From: Isoetes taiwanensis
Taxonomy: Eukaryota > Streptophyta > Lycopodiopsida > Isoetales > Isoetaceae
Assembly (NCBI GenBank): GCA_021234155.1
Contig: JAJEKV010000005.1
Span: 19,640,089 to 19,704,088 of the forward strand
Length of the DNA: 64,000 nucleotides
Direction: 5' to 3'
In this document: one piece after another, positions 23,205-33,384 of the stretch
Layout: each line of letters begins with the position of its first letter
Position numbering within the stretch: position 1 is the stretch's first letter
Made by a program: the position numbers and the translations under genes
The notes under the pieces: model-generated
The model's input: only the letters and a program-made list of their open reading frames with translations
Told to the model about the DNA's origin: nothing
The model's database searches: none

Positions 23205-24457
23205 CCAATATAAAAAGAAGATTCTTTTGGCCTAAGTTGGATAGAGATGTTCGAAAGTTTGTGGAGCAATGTACAGTTTGTCAACAGGTTAAGTCATCCA
23301 CAGGTAAACCTGCAGGAGTGCCTCAGCCATTGCCCATACCATTGGAACCATGGAAGCATATTACTATGGATTTTATACAGGGCTTGCCTACTTCCACTCA
23401 GAAGAATAATCAGATTTGGACAGTTGTTGATAGACTTTCTAAGCAAGCACATTTCATTCCTTGTAGAGCAACAATGACAGCTCCACAAGCTGCTAAGATA
23501 TTTCTTAAAGAGATATTTAGGTTGCATGGACTTCCTAATGCTATTATTTCTGATAGAGATAAACTGTTTTGTAGTAAATTCTGGTCAGCATTGATGAAGA
23601 ATTTGGGAACCACTCTCAAGTTCTCTACTGCTTACCATCCTCAGACAGATGGCCAATCAGAAGTTGTGAATAGGACTATTGAGGATATGCTGAGAGCATA
23701 TGTGGCTGATCGGAAGACACAGTGGGAAGATTATCTTTCTTTGTTGGAATTTGCTTATAATAATACTGTGCATTCAGTTACACAGAAAACTCCTTTTGAG
23801 ATTGTTTATCGTGGGTCTTTGGAAACACCAATTGCAAAGCTTACTAATCAAGTTCCTGCTTCAGATGCTTTGACACAGGATATGTCTACAATGCTTGAAC
23901 AGGTAAAGGAAAGAATTCAAAGAAGTCATCTGGCTTTAAAGACAAGATTGAGCAAGCGCATGAGAAAAGTTGAATTTAAACCTGGAGATTGGGTTTGGAT
24001 ACATTTGCATAAGAAGAGATTGAGAAAAATGGGACTTAAGTATCTCAAATTGGCTTTAAGATACTATGGACCATTTCAGGTGGAAACTAAAGTTGGAGAA
24101 AATGCTTATAAATTGCGCTTATATGGGAAATGGACTTCTTTGCATCCTGTTTTTAATGTGGTTTTGCTTAAGCCTTACAAGGGCAAGGAAATTGCACCTG
24201 AAGTATTGCAACAAATGGAGAATTCTGATCCTCCAATTATTAAGGGGGAAGAAGAAATTTTAGAGCCAGAGAAAATACTAGCTCACCAGGATCATCAGAC
24301 AAGAAGGTCAACATACCGCAGGTATTTAGTGAAGTTTAAGTTTCACCCAGCCAGTGATGCAGTTTGGTTTAGTGCGCAGCAGCTTCTTGAGTATCCAGAT
24401 ATTTTACAGAGTTATGAGACTTCTCTTCACCAGGAAGAGCAAGTTAACAACAGTTAA
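23205..24457 (+). CDS. Ty3-2 integrase (rest) with chromodomain
   Basis: A long open frame. After the second half of the zinc finger (CTVCQQVKSS) comes the DDE core: ITMDFIQGLP with the first Asp, ISDRDKLFCSKFW with the second, and TDGQSEVVNRTIE with the Glu. A GPF/Y-type module follows (YYGPFQVETKVGENAYKLRL, HPVFNVVLLKPYKG), and a C-terminal chromodomain (EEEILEPEKILAHQ ... YLVKFKFHPASDAVWF ... LLEYPDIL). The chromodomain, which can read histone marks and guide insertion, places the element among chromoviruses. The start is artificial: the upstream part lies at 13682-13942, beyond Ty3-3. Confidence 0.9.
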
Positions 24458-24718
24458 TTGTCCATTACTTGCTTTACCTTATAATTGAAAGTCTTTGACA
24501 TAAACTTTAATACCTTCTTTATACCTTAAGCTTAAAAGCCTAACCTTTACCTTACCTATATACCTACTGACTGAGATCACTTATCTAACGATTGATAAGT
24601 GTTTGGTGTAAAATGGTCCTCTAACGATTGAGGTTGCCAGGCGTAAAATGGTCCTCTGACAAACCGAGGTTGCCAACACAAATGCTTGAGGTCAAGCATC
24701 TTTAAAAGGGGAAGACCT
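24458..24718 (+). repeat. Ty3-2 3' untranslated region with short tandem repeats and purine tract
   Basis: Contains two imperfect copies of a roughly 38-bp unit with GTAAAATGGTCCTCT (24604-24680). It ends in the polypurine tract AAAAGGGGAAGA (24704-24715) just before the LTR. Confidence 0.65.
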
Positions 24719-25353
24719 TGATATGATGGTTTTTCCCCTAGTAGCTCGGGGGTGTGGTCCACTGTTATGCACTCAAAATAACCTTATTATGGAGTCTTAA
24801 TCTTTATTTGATACCCTAAGATAATTATCCTTGTATTAAGCCAAGCTAATCTCTTGATAATATCCCAGCCCAAAAATAGCAGTTTCTAAAAGGCTAACTT
24901 CAAAACGTCATATCTCAGCTAATATAACTCAGATTATTGCGATCCAGGGCTCATTGGAAAGCTCTCAGAGTCTAGTTTCCGGATTGGGGTCGTTCATCTG
25001 CTAACTCCTTGTGGATCGTGAGATATCGCCAAAAGAGTGGCCGTGGGTCAGACTGGACTGCACAGCCAAGACTTCTGTTCTTGCCTCCTGAACCCTTGTT
25101 GCTTTCATAAACCTTGCCTTCATCTTTAAACCCTATCTTGGAGTGCATATCAGGCTGAGATAACGATTTCTCAGTTCCCTGGATAACGATTTCCAGGCTC
25201 AGGATAACGGTTTCCTGAAAGACCCGGTTGGGTGGTGAGCTACCTTCTCTAATCTCTTTTGCCCTAATGAGCTTATTATGATGCAGGGTTGAAGAGATCG
25301 AATTCTTTGAGGTAACTAATCTGAATTTGTGTTCTTTTGTGTTTTCCATATCA
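24719..25353 (+). repeat. Ty3-2 3' LTR (635 bp, complete)
   Basis: Begins TGATATGATGG and ends TTTTCCATATCA, followed by the target duplication GTTCC (25354-25358). Confidence 0.9.
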
Positions 25354-27157
25354 GTTCCCCTGTTGCTTCTATTCAACATGGTGCTTTTGTACGTGATATA
25401 CCCTATCTGTTTCCCTGGGTTGAAGGTTTCCAATAGCCACTGTGCTTTGGGCCCTGTGTGCCGTGCCATCCAGGCTCTCACTGCTCTGCCTGTCCATTCT
25501 TCGTCCCATCCGTCTGCTTGTATGATCTGACTTAGTTGCATCCCCATATTTGCTGTCCATTTCGCCAATTCGTTAAACCATCCTTTGCCCGCTGTTATAT
25601 GTTGTTTTGCTGATCCATCTATCGCTAGTGACGACAGTTTGTCCTCTTTCCCGTGGCTGTTGTCCTTTATTAGGTATCTAACTGTTCTTTCCCAGGCCCT
25701 CACTTCCATTGGCTTTTCCCCTATCTCATATAAGATTGTGGCCAATGATGTACCTGTCTTCACCTGGAATTCCTGCCCGTGCCATTGCCTCAGTATTCCT
25801 TCTTGTTTCTCCCATTTCTTTTCTGACAGTCCTGGTCCCCACGTCTCACATCCGTACAACTGTGTTGATGCTACTATCGTGCTGAATAGGTATGCTTTGA
25901 TTTCCCAATTGGTGATCCTGTTGTTGTTGCAGTAATTCATCATGATGTAATAGTTGCCTATCGCTGCTTGGAATCTGGTATCCGCTGCTTTTGACCATCT
26001 CCCCCCCCATGTGTGTCGTACCCCAGATACCTGTACCCTGTGGCTTCCTCTAGCTTCTCCCCCTTGTATCTAAATGGCTTGTGTTTTATCTTTGTCCCGA
26101 AGGTCACTATTTTTGTTTTCCCCAGGTTGATTGTCAGTCCTGTCTCTTCATAGAATTCTTCTAGTATCTCTAGCATCCTGTGCATCCCTTTGGCCTTGGT
26201 CGCCATCATACCTAAATCAACTGCATATAGCATTATTGGTACTTTTGTTTTCCCTATCGTTGGTGCTTCCTTGTCTCCCTGTCTTTCCCTGACAAATTCT
26301 TGTAGTGCGTCTATGTATATCCCAAACAGTGTGGGTGATAGTGGACATCCTTGCTTTACTCCTGTATCGCATTCTATGGCTTCTCCTCCCCCCTCTGTTT
26401 TGGCATACACCTTTTGGTACAACCTTGCGATTGATCCTACTAACCCGTCTGGTGCTCTTAGTCCTATTAGCCTGAGTAGAAGCTTATCCCTAGGCACTGT
26501 GTCGAAGGCTTTCTTGAAGTCCACGAAGCAACATATGATCTTCTTATTATTCTCCTTTGTCTGCTCTATCATTATCCTTAGAGTGACCAGATGGTCTGTA
26601 GTTGAATACTCTGGTCGAAAGCCTGCCTGGCCTTGTGCTCTGAGCTTCCCTGCTTCTGCCCACGTTTTCAGCTTTTGGTCTAGCGTTTTCCCGAACCATT
26701 TTGCAAATACTGAACTGACCATGATAGTCCTATAGTTACTCGGTTCTTCCTTGTTTCCTCCCTTGTGGAGCGGGATTACCTTGTTAAACTGCCATTTTTC
26801 CGGGAAACCCAAGTGTACTACCTCATTGAATATCTCTGTTATAATCCCTATTATCTCTGTTCCCACGCATTTCAACATCTCTGCTGTCAGCCCATATAGA
26901 TCCAGAGCTTTATTGTTTGCCATTCTGTTTAGTGCCCATGTCACTTCTTCCTTGGAGAAAGGGGGTTTGTGTCTACCTTCCGGGTCCATGATTGGTGCAG
27001 CACCTGTTTTGTATAACCGCTCCAGGTATCTTGTCCAGTCTATTTCTATTTCCGTTCCTCCCCCCTCATCCCCTGCCGGTGTATCCGCTTTTGCTTTTGA
27101 GCCCCTTTTCATATTGTTCCAGAATACTTTAGGTCTCCTTTTCAGGTCTTCTGCCAA
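25354..27157 (-). pseudogene. LINE ORF2: reverse transcriptase and C-terminal region
   Basis: The minus-strand frame 27157-25958 holds the RT: NKVIPLHKGGNKEEPSNYR, AGFRPEYSTTDHLVTL, IICCFVDFKKAFDTVPRD, GVKQGCPLSPTLFG. The catalytic box reads YAVD where Y/F-A-D-D is expected, so this copy has lost one catalytic aspartate. The next frame, 25943-25354, holds the region after RT (YGCETWGPGLSEKKWEKQEG) and is cut by Ty3-2; it resumes at 9921. Confidence 0.85.
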
Positions 27158-27181
27158 TCCCCACTGATGGTTCTTCAGGTC

Positions 27182-28345
27182 CTATGTTTTCTTTCTTTTC
27201 AGAATTTTCACGTACTTGCTGCGTTCCTCTTGGTATGCCTCAGTTCCTCTTGCCTGTTTGGTTTTCCTTCGTTGTTCCATGCATCCTTCATCAAACCATA
27301 CTGATCTTCGGAACGCTATAACCCTCCTTTCTTTTTGTCTCCTCCCGAATGCCACTTTAGCTGCTTCCTCCAAGATGTCGTTCATATCATTCCCTCTGTC
27401 CTTCATCCCCTCTCCCCATACCTTCGATTTTATTCCCTTTTGTACCGTTTTTATGAATGATCCCACTCTGTTTTCTCTGAATTTAATTGTTATCTCGGTA
27501 TGTTTACCTCTTCGTTGCTCGTGATCTGTTCTTCCCCGTGTCGCCCTTATCTTGAGTAATATGGGTCTGTGTCCCTCCCTCCTTCCTATCGGCCATTCCC
27601 CTAATTTCATCTTTCCAATTTCTTTTATTGCTTCTTCTTTTGCTATCACATAGTCTACTACGCTGCTCCCGTGGGCATTTGTGCTTGTGAACTGGCCTGA
27701 ATCCTCCCATCTTCTTAGCCCATTGCATATCATTGTATCTGTCGTTGTACATACCTCAATCAGTGTTTCTCCTCTCGCTGTCTGTTCCAGTTCGTCTGAC
27801 GTGTCTCGCTGCCATTCCTCCCCTCTTATGGTCTGTGTCCACTGCCCACTCTCGTTGTCTATCCCTGCTTTATGTGATTGTTTCCGTCCCGTCCTTGCGT
27901 TAATATCCCCCACTATGATCAACATTCCCTTATCCCTATGTCTCATTACGATTTCTCCCATGTTCAATAGCTCCAGTTTATCACACTGGGGCGGATAGTA
28001 TACTACTAGCAAGTACAGATTTCTGTAATCAAGCAACACAACATTTATAAGCATGTATCTTTTATTAATGTCGTTTTCCACAATACATGCTTTTCTGATA
28101 CTGCTATTCCTAATGTAACAGGCTAGCCCTGCGCTGCCCCTTCCTATTTTATAGTTCTTTTCCCTCCAACAGGTGAACAAAGTGTAGCCTGGTTCATCTG
28201 GTAACCTCTTTGTGATGTGCTCCCATGTCTCTACCAGACATATAATATCCTGGTCTCGTGCTTCGTTTAGGCGTTCTCCATCATCCCAAGGATATCCCGT
28301 ACAATTCCAGTACCAGATCGTTATTTCTTCCTTTCTTTCTGCATC
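27182..28345 (-). pseudogene. LINE ORF2: APE-type endonuclease
   Basis: The minus-strand frame contains the endonuclease/exonuclease/phosphatase fold: IWYWNCTGYPWDD with the catalytic Asn, CLVETWE with the Glu, LVVYYPP, IVGDINARTG with the Asp/Asn pair, and SSVVDYVIAKEE toward the end. It would nick target DNA for target-primed reverse transcription. The open frame extends up to 28900 over ORF1 in another frame, but that part is Lys/Arg/Gly-rich and antisense-like. A frame break near 27170 separates it from RT. Confidence 0.85.
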
Positions 28346-29328
28346 CCCCTGTCTCCCTGCTGCTCCATTATGTGTCCTTTCCTTAGCTGTCCTCTCGTTC
28401 TTGCTCCCTGATCCCCCACCCTCTCCCTTGTCAGCTTCATGTTCCTGTCTAGGTCCCTTCCGACCTCTTTTCCGCCTCCCCATCCTAACTGTGTTTGTGT
28501 TAGAACTTTGGGGGCTGTCTCCCGGTCTATTGTCCTTGATGGTGTTATTTCCCTCATCTGCTTCAGCTGTTCCTGTCCTCTTACCACCTCCTTTTCTTGG
28601 TTCCCATCTCCCCTCGGCTCCTGTGGGTCCGTCCCTTCTCTCTGCGTTGACGGTTCTTGCGGTGTGTTCTCCCGTCCTCGTTTGAGGTAAAGTTTCCCAT
28701 TCTTTACCCCGGCTTGTACTCCCGCCTTGCTCAATTCCCTGACTTTCGCCAGTTCTCTGTGTAGCCCCTGTCTCTGCATGGGTGTCAGGGCCTCTTGTAC
28801 TTTCATTCCATTCCTGAGTTTGAACCCTGCGTGGATGATTCTTTCTTTGGCCGCCAGGTCCCTCATAGTCACATTTATATGTCTCGCCCTCCCTCTCCAA
28901 GCTCCTGATCGTGTTGCTTTCACTATCACATTCCTGTGTTCCTGAAAAACGTTCTCCATTATCTCTGCAGTGACCCGGAACGTGTCTTTGTTAGGCCTCT
29001 CGGCTACCCCTATCAATCTTACATCAAGTTTAATCCTTTCCTGTTCTTTGAACTCCACTATGTGCGGTTTAATCCTATCAAAACTCTGCCATGCATCTAG
29101 ACCTACTTGTTGCTTTTCTAATATCACCAACCTTTGTATGATTTCCGCTTTTTCTTTCTCCACCTCTTCCATCCTTTTCCGAATTTCCACCTCTGTATCT
29201 TCCACCACCTGCACCCGTTCTTCTACTTTCCCTATTGCCTCTTTGTTCTGTTGCACCGCTACTGCTAGTGTGTTCAGCGCCTCCATCCTCGGGACCCTGG
29301 CTTCCAGCCTTACGTCCATCTGAGCCAA
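28321..29328 (-). CDS. LINE ORF1 protein
   Basis: 335 codons. Residues 1-70 or so form a heptad-rich coiled coil (VEERVQVVEDTEVEIRKRM). A basic middle part follows (RLIGVAERPNKDTFRVTAEI, VKATRSGAWRGRARHINVTM), resembling the RRM-like and C-terminal domains of L1-type ORF1 proteins, and a charged Gln/Arg-rich tail. Such proteins trimerise, bind the element's RNA and act as nucleic-acid chaperones. It overlaps the endonuclease frame by about 25 bp. The frame is intact. Confidence 0.75.
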   Translation of the reverse strand: MAQMDVRLEARVPRMEALNTLAVAVQQNKEAIGKVEERVQVVEDTEVEIRKRMEEVEKEKAEIIQRLVILEKQQVGLDAWQSFDRIKPHIVEFKEQERIKLDVRLIGVAERPNKDTFRVTAEIMENVFQEHRNVIVKATRSGAWRGRARHINVTMRDLAAKERIIHAGFKLRNGMKVQEALTPMQRQGLHRELAKVRELSKAGVQAGVKNGKLYLKRGRENTPQEPSTQREGTDPQEPRGDGNQEKEVVRGQEQLKQMREITPSRTIDRETAPKVLTQTQLGWGGGKEVGRDLDRNMKLTRERVGDQGARTRGQLRKGHIMEQQGDRGMQKERKK

Positions 29329-31076
29329 GAAGTCCTGCAGATCTTGCTTGAGTTCTTCCCCGCTTTGCCCCCCGTTCCTTGTTGGCTAGCCATTCTTCTT
29401 TCTGTTGTTATGGTGATTCCGCTTCGCTTATTTCCCTTCCCTCCGCTCGCTCTCTCCTGTGCTTTCCTGTTTCCTATATCTCTTCCACGGGCTTGCTATA
29501 TCTCGTTACTTTATTTATCCGTTTGGACCTTTTCCCCCCATATTCCTTCAGTTTTGAATTTCAAAATTCGAATCGTCCCATCTACGATATGATTACTGGG
29601 TGTTTGCGTCCGCTATTTACTATTGGCGTTTTTATGGCTGCCCCTCAGATTTGTATTCAATTCCCTGGATTCAGTAATTTTCGGTACCATATGAACTGTT
29701 TTGTTTTCTGCGTATCCTTTTAGGGAATTGGTTTTGTGACTTTGGTGCACCGGTAGGATTGGATCTCAGCGGTCACGGTGTTATCTGTGCGAGAGTGCCT
29801 CCACTATCCGTTATAGCAACCTCGTCTTTCCCTTCCGGTACATTTCCATTCTATGGGCGGGTATCTGGTGTCGTTGTTTGGCGGTTAGCGCACCAGCCGG
29901 TGGGCTATTCCACTACGTCTGGTGTATGGCGGAGACATCCGTCCAAACAACCTTCCACCTTTTGCACCATCCTCCTGGACCCCTATCTTTTCGGTTCCTG
30001 TTCGACTCCTCCCCGATTTTTGTCGTATTCGCCCAACTTCTCCTTTTCACTTGTATTTCATTGGGGCCCTTTGTAATGCGTCCGGTGTTTGTTACCTATC
30101 ATTTACTTCCCTGCAATTATATCTATCCTTTCCTTAATATCTCACAACCTCGGTGCATCCTTGATATCATCTATATATTATACTTTACATTCTACATTCC
30201 ATACTCCTTATTGTATTACTATACTTCTATTATTATTATATTTCTATATTTCTCACGCCCCCTGTGTGGGCCCATGTCCGGGGGTCGTTACCACCTTACT
30301 CACACGTCCTCTTTTATCTTCAATCGTGTTTCTGCCAACCTGCTTATATGCTTCTTCATAGATTCATAAGTCTCCTATATTTGCTGATTGTTGACAATTA
30401 ACTATTCCCGTTCATGCATGGTTTATCGATAAGCCGGCCACCCCTGTTAGTTCCTGTTTGTCGTGTCTAGTTGAGTCCTGGATACCCTTACCTAAATTGT
30501 TACGTATCATCCAATATGTTCTTCGTATCCCTCGAGCTGTATGCGGGCATCCTCGTTTACAGTTGTTATCTCGCTGATTTAGCTACATCATATTAGTTCA
30601 CGAAATACAGTTATGGTGTACGTCTCTTTTGCTTTAGGGAAAGAATAACCAATACTGGGACACAAAGTTACTATGGATAACATCCGATGTTATATTTGCT
30701 GTAAAAAGTCTACATTAAGAGGAGAGTTCTTCTCTCACGAACATTGTTTGTCTTTTCAGCCATTCTTACACAAAATTTTTTCTCATGCAGACATACAAAC
30801 AATCAGTTGTTTCCTTTCTGTATCATCTAAAAGTCGATGCCGTTTCTGAACCTGAACCTGATTTGTTTGAACAAAGGACTGTTTTGAACAGACAACAGAA
30901 AACAGAAAGCAGAAAACGAGAAGTGCAAGAGGACAAACAGATGTAAAAGATAAAAGGATAAAAGGCCAGAAGATAAAAAGAGAAAAGAAAGAGAGTGGCA
31001 CAAAAGGAGAGCATGGCATGCATATGCTCGGGCCTCCCCTGATTTCATACTTATCCGATTTCTTTCCTGCCCATAA
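29329..31076 (-). other. LINE 5' region between ORF1 and the Cys-rich ORF
   Basis: Pyrimidine-rich on the plus strand. The long frames on that strand (for example 29878-30369) are low-complexity Ser/Pro/Leu/Tyr antisense frames with no family resemblance. I see no gene here, and no terminal repeats that would make it a separate insertion. Confidence 0.45.
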
Positions 31077-31625
31077 CTAATTCTTTAGCTTCTTTTCCTC
31101 TGATGGTTCCCCGATCTTTTTAACTTTTTCGAGATTCCTCCCCATATACGCCCGGCATAAGAAATCGACGGGGTTCTTCTCACAGCAGTAAATACAAACC
31201 TTGCCGAAATCACACACCAGAAGATTGTGCTGATAGCTCGAAGACCTTTGTATGGCGGCGTGAACCTGCAGTCTATTGAAGCATTGTATTGTGCGATCCA
31301 TGTCTTGGCGCCTCACCGAATCGTTTTTGTCGCCTAAAACTCCGAGTACTTCAAGCAACCCTAGGGTATACTGGCTATCCCGCATGGACTGAGCATGATG
31401 GATTCTGTCGCAGTGCAGACAGTGCACTCGGCCGCAGCTGATGCATGAAGGCAAGCCTCTGCTCAGGCACATACAACTGTCGAAGCAGATACACCACGGG
31501 TTGAGCTCCTCAAGCTCTGGGTTGAATGGCACTGTCAAGTTTCCTAGGGTGCCGGAGTTGGGACGCTTCTTGCCAATTTTCTGCTCCCCATCTACACTCA
31601 CGAGAACCTTTTTCCCCTTATCCAT
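31077..31625 (-). CDS. Cysteine-rich zinc-binding protein, PLATZ/B-box-like, within the LINE 5' region
   Basis: 182 codons, intact, on the same strand as the LINE. Residues 45-80 carry closely spaced Cys/His pairs: CICFDSCMC, CISCGRVHCLHC, RIHH. Further on come QRSSSYQH and CDFGKVCIYCC ... FLC. The Cys/His spacing and order recall plant PLATZ proteins (an N-terminal Cys/His finger, then IQ/SSY-type and C-x2-C segments), but several signature residues are absent. It may be a host gene taken up by the LINE, or a lineage-specific 5' ORF. A nuclear, DNA- or RNA-binding role is inference only. Confidence 0.45.
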   Translation of the reverse strand: MDKGKKVLVSVDGEQKIGKKRPNSGTLGNLTVPFNPELEELNPWCICFDSCMCLSRGLPSCISCGRVHCLHCDRIHHAQSMRDSQYTLGLLEVLGVLGDKNDSVRRQDMDRTIQCFNRLQVHAAIQRSSSYQHNLLVCDFGKVCIYCCEKNPVDFLCRAYMGRNLEKVKKIGEPSEEKKLKN

Positions 31626-32618
31626 ATTTGATCCTAAGCTGGGACGGGTGCTGAGGCTTGTTGGCGCTTCTTTGCTCGGCCGAATTTCCAGTGCCTCAGG
31701 ATTAGGCGCTCAAGCGGACCGGAGAGACTGATTTCTAAAGGGCGCCTTCACTATCACTCTTTCTCTCGTTATCACCGTTATAAATAGGGTTTTAGAATAT
31801 TTAGGGTTTACGAAAATCTGTCCGATTTCCCGCCTACTGAATTCCAGCCGTCTGTCTTAAATGCCAGTCTTGTCCTATCCTGTCCCAAGATTTTTCGTCT
31901 GCTAATCCCCGCCACACATCCTTAGCCCTATATCTGCCATGTGTACCTTCCCTATTCTCTCTATACTACTCATTATTATGGCTATCCGTAGCTGTCATGA
32001 TCACTACTACCCTATTCGTTAGTTTACGACCCCTCCCCTTTTTTTTTTTTTTTTACCCCTATTTCCTACTGCCACGTGCCCTATTCTTTGCCGTTCGGCC
32101 GTCGCCTGATGTTATCCCGCCACTTTGCCACGTTTCGCCCCCGTTGTTTCTAAATTCATTAATTTTCCCATTTTTGATTTATTTTATTTTATGACTATCC
32201 TTATTTCTCAACGGCTCCGAGATTTTGAATCCTCTGTCGCCGAAACTTTGAGCTCCTCTTCCCGGTGTCCTCCTGTATTCTACAGTTGTGTCTGTTGAGT
32301 CGCTCGTTATCGTTCCTTTATCTACCTTAGATTTCAATTTATCTATAGCAACGATCTGTCCTGGTCTAATAGTGTTGTGTCATGCTCATGCACCGATTTC
32401 TATCTGTTTCTTTTTCGTCCAGATCAATCATACATTTGTATACTACATAATTTATTTCCTAAGAAGTATGAACATAGTATAATTCTGAACATTTTTTGAG
32501 AAACTAGTGTGTAAGAATCAGGAGAGATGGGAGATATGCACTTAGCTGGATATATAGCTGGGTATTTCCGTCCGATCGCCCCCCGTCTGATCGTCCCCCC
32601 CGTCCGATCGTCTCCCTT
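31626..32618 (-). other. Probable LINE 5' end, non-coding
   Basis: No coding sense. It contains T-runs (32040-32055) and, at 32568-32618, three imperfect GC-rich repeats (CCGTCCGATCGTC type on the plus strand) where H3-A sequence resumes. GC-rich 5'-end repeats are common in LINE promoters, which supports this as the element's 5' boundary. Confidence 0.5.
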
Positions 32619-32799
32619 GATGCATCTTGCTAGCTACATCAAGGGAGAGAGACCTTAGAAACTTTTTGTACATAAATTTTTGTTAATATAAAAAGTTTTT
32701 GTGATAGAATGATGTGTATTTCTTGCTTAATTGAGTCAAGATAGTGATTCCTGGCTTTTGTTTTAGTTAGAAATGACTTTTGGATCAAAAAGGAGAGAT

Positions 32800-32866
32800 G
32801 TCTCACACGTCGCGCCAGGACTCAAAATGGATTTTCCATTTTTGGCCTGGGCGCAACGTGTGAGAC
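32800..32866. repeat. 67-bp palindrome, distal of the ORF-X-A pair
   Basis: Arms GTCTCACACGTCGCGCCAGG and its imperfect complement ending ACGTGTGAGAC. The centre is AT-rich and self-complementary. Confidence 0.92.
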
Positions 32867-32997
32867 CATGCCCAAAAGTGCCTAAAACTACTCCAAATTG
32901 ACCAAATAAGGGGTCAATTCTGCCTAACTCGGCGAGTCTGGTAGAATTACACCCTTACATCACCAAATTAGACAAGTTTAGCCCAATTTGAGTCAAT

Positions 32998-33064
32998 GTC
33001 TCACACGTCACGCCAGGAGCAAAAATGAACTTTTCATTATTGGTCTGGGCGCAACGTGTGAGAC
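32998..33064. repeat. 67-bp palindrome, proximal of the ORF-X-A pair
   Basis: Same length and arms as 32800-32866, starting 198 bp further on. Confidence 0.92.
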
Positions 33065-33384
33065 CTCTCAGCATTTTCTCCACCATGCCACATCCAAATG
33101 ACCTCCAGTTTCTTGCAATAGGTTCATTAGCTAATCTTAGCATGCCCAAACACCAAAAGTAGTCTTCAACTCCTCATTTAGACCCCCAAATAGGTCAGAA
33201 TTGCCCAACTCTCATAGGTTTCGAAGTCACCCAAAAATTAGGGTTTTGGCCATATCTATAAATAGGACCTCATTTCGCACTTGACAATCTACAAGATTGC
33301 TCCCGACCTTTGAGGCGATTTCCCAGCTCCCATAGGCGCTCCTACATCTGTTTGCTAATCACCTCCACTCTAGAGCAATCGCAA

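Larger units (their letters stand above)
9922..25353 (+). mobile_element. Ty3-2: chromodomain Ty3/gypsy element nested in the LINE
   Basis: Flanked by the 5-bp target duplication GTTCC (9917-9921 and 25354-25358). The LTR has matching ends, TGATATG and CATATCA. Inside are a rearranged gag-protease-RT, RNase H, integrase and a C-terminal chromodomain. The element is interrupted by Ty3-3 (13943-23204) and by a MITE (13009-13300). Without those inserts it is about 5.9 kb. Confidence 0.9.
9334..32618 (-). mobile_element. LINE retrotransposon inserted in H3-A, itself carrying nested elements
   Basis: The minus-strand element runs from a GC-rich 5' end at about 32618 (three imperfect GGACGATCRGACGG-type repeats, 32568-32618) to a 3' tail of (TATTC)n at 9334-9369. 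It is split by Ty3-2 (9922-25353). Without that insert it is about 7.9 kb. In order it encodes a Cys-rich ORF (31077-31625), a coiled-coil ORF1, and ORF2 with APE endonuclease, RT and a C-terminal Cys/His region. The two sides of H3-A meet cleanly at its ends, apart from a few lost bases; I see no clear target duplication. The clade is uncertain. Confidence 0.8.
7731..32658 (+). pseudogene. Histone-H3-like fusion gene, copy A, split by insertions
   Basis: Three pieces lie in order. 7731-7937 encodes the H3 tail start MARTKQTARKPRPGE and an acidic stretch. About 8440-9333 encodes the charged linker and the histone fold: EIRHFQRS, FARLVREVIQEY, LLALQEATEQ, HAKRVTLM. 32620-32658 encodes the last residues, MHLASYIKGERP, and the stop. 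A roughly 500-bp insertion (7938-8440) separates pieces one and two, and a LINE with nested elements (9334-32618) separates two and three. Frameshifts also occur in the linker. The pieces align along their length with copy B at 42122-43474, so this is a dead paralogue of that gene. ORF-X copy A follows it in the same orientation. Confidence 0.85.

Noticed and set aside
29344-30369. Overlapping plus-strand open frames of up to 163 codons
   Set aside because: They are antisense to the LINE 5' region, rich in Ser/Pro/Leu/Tyr, and show no motif or start context.
32531-32560. GATATGCACTTAGCTGGATAT as the continuation of H3-A
   Set aside because: It resembles the expected codons for a few residues but then fails; 32620-32658 gives the full conserved ending and stop.
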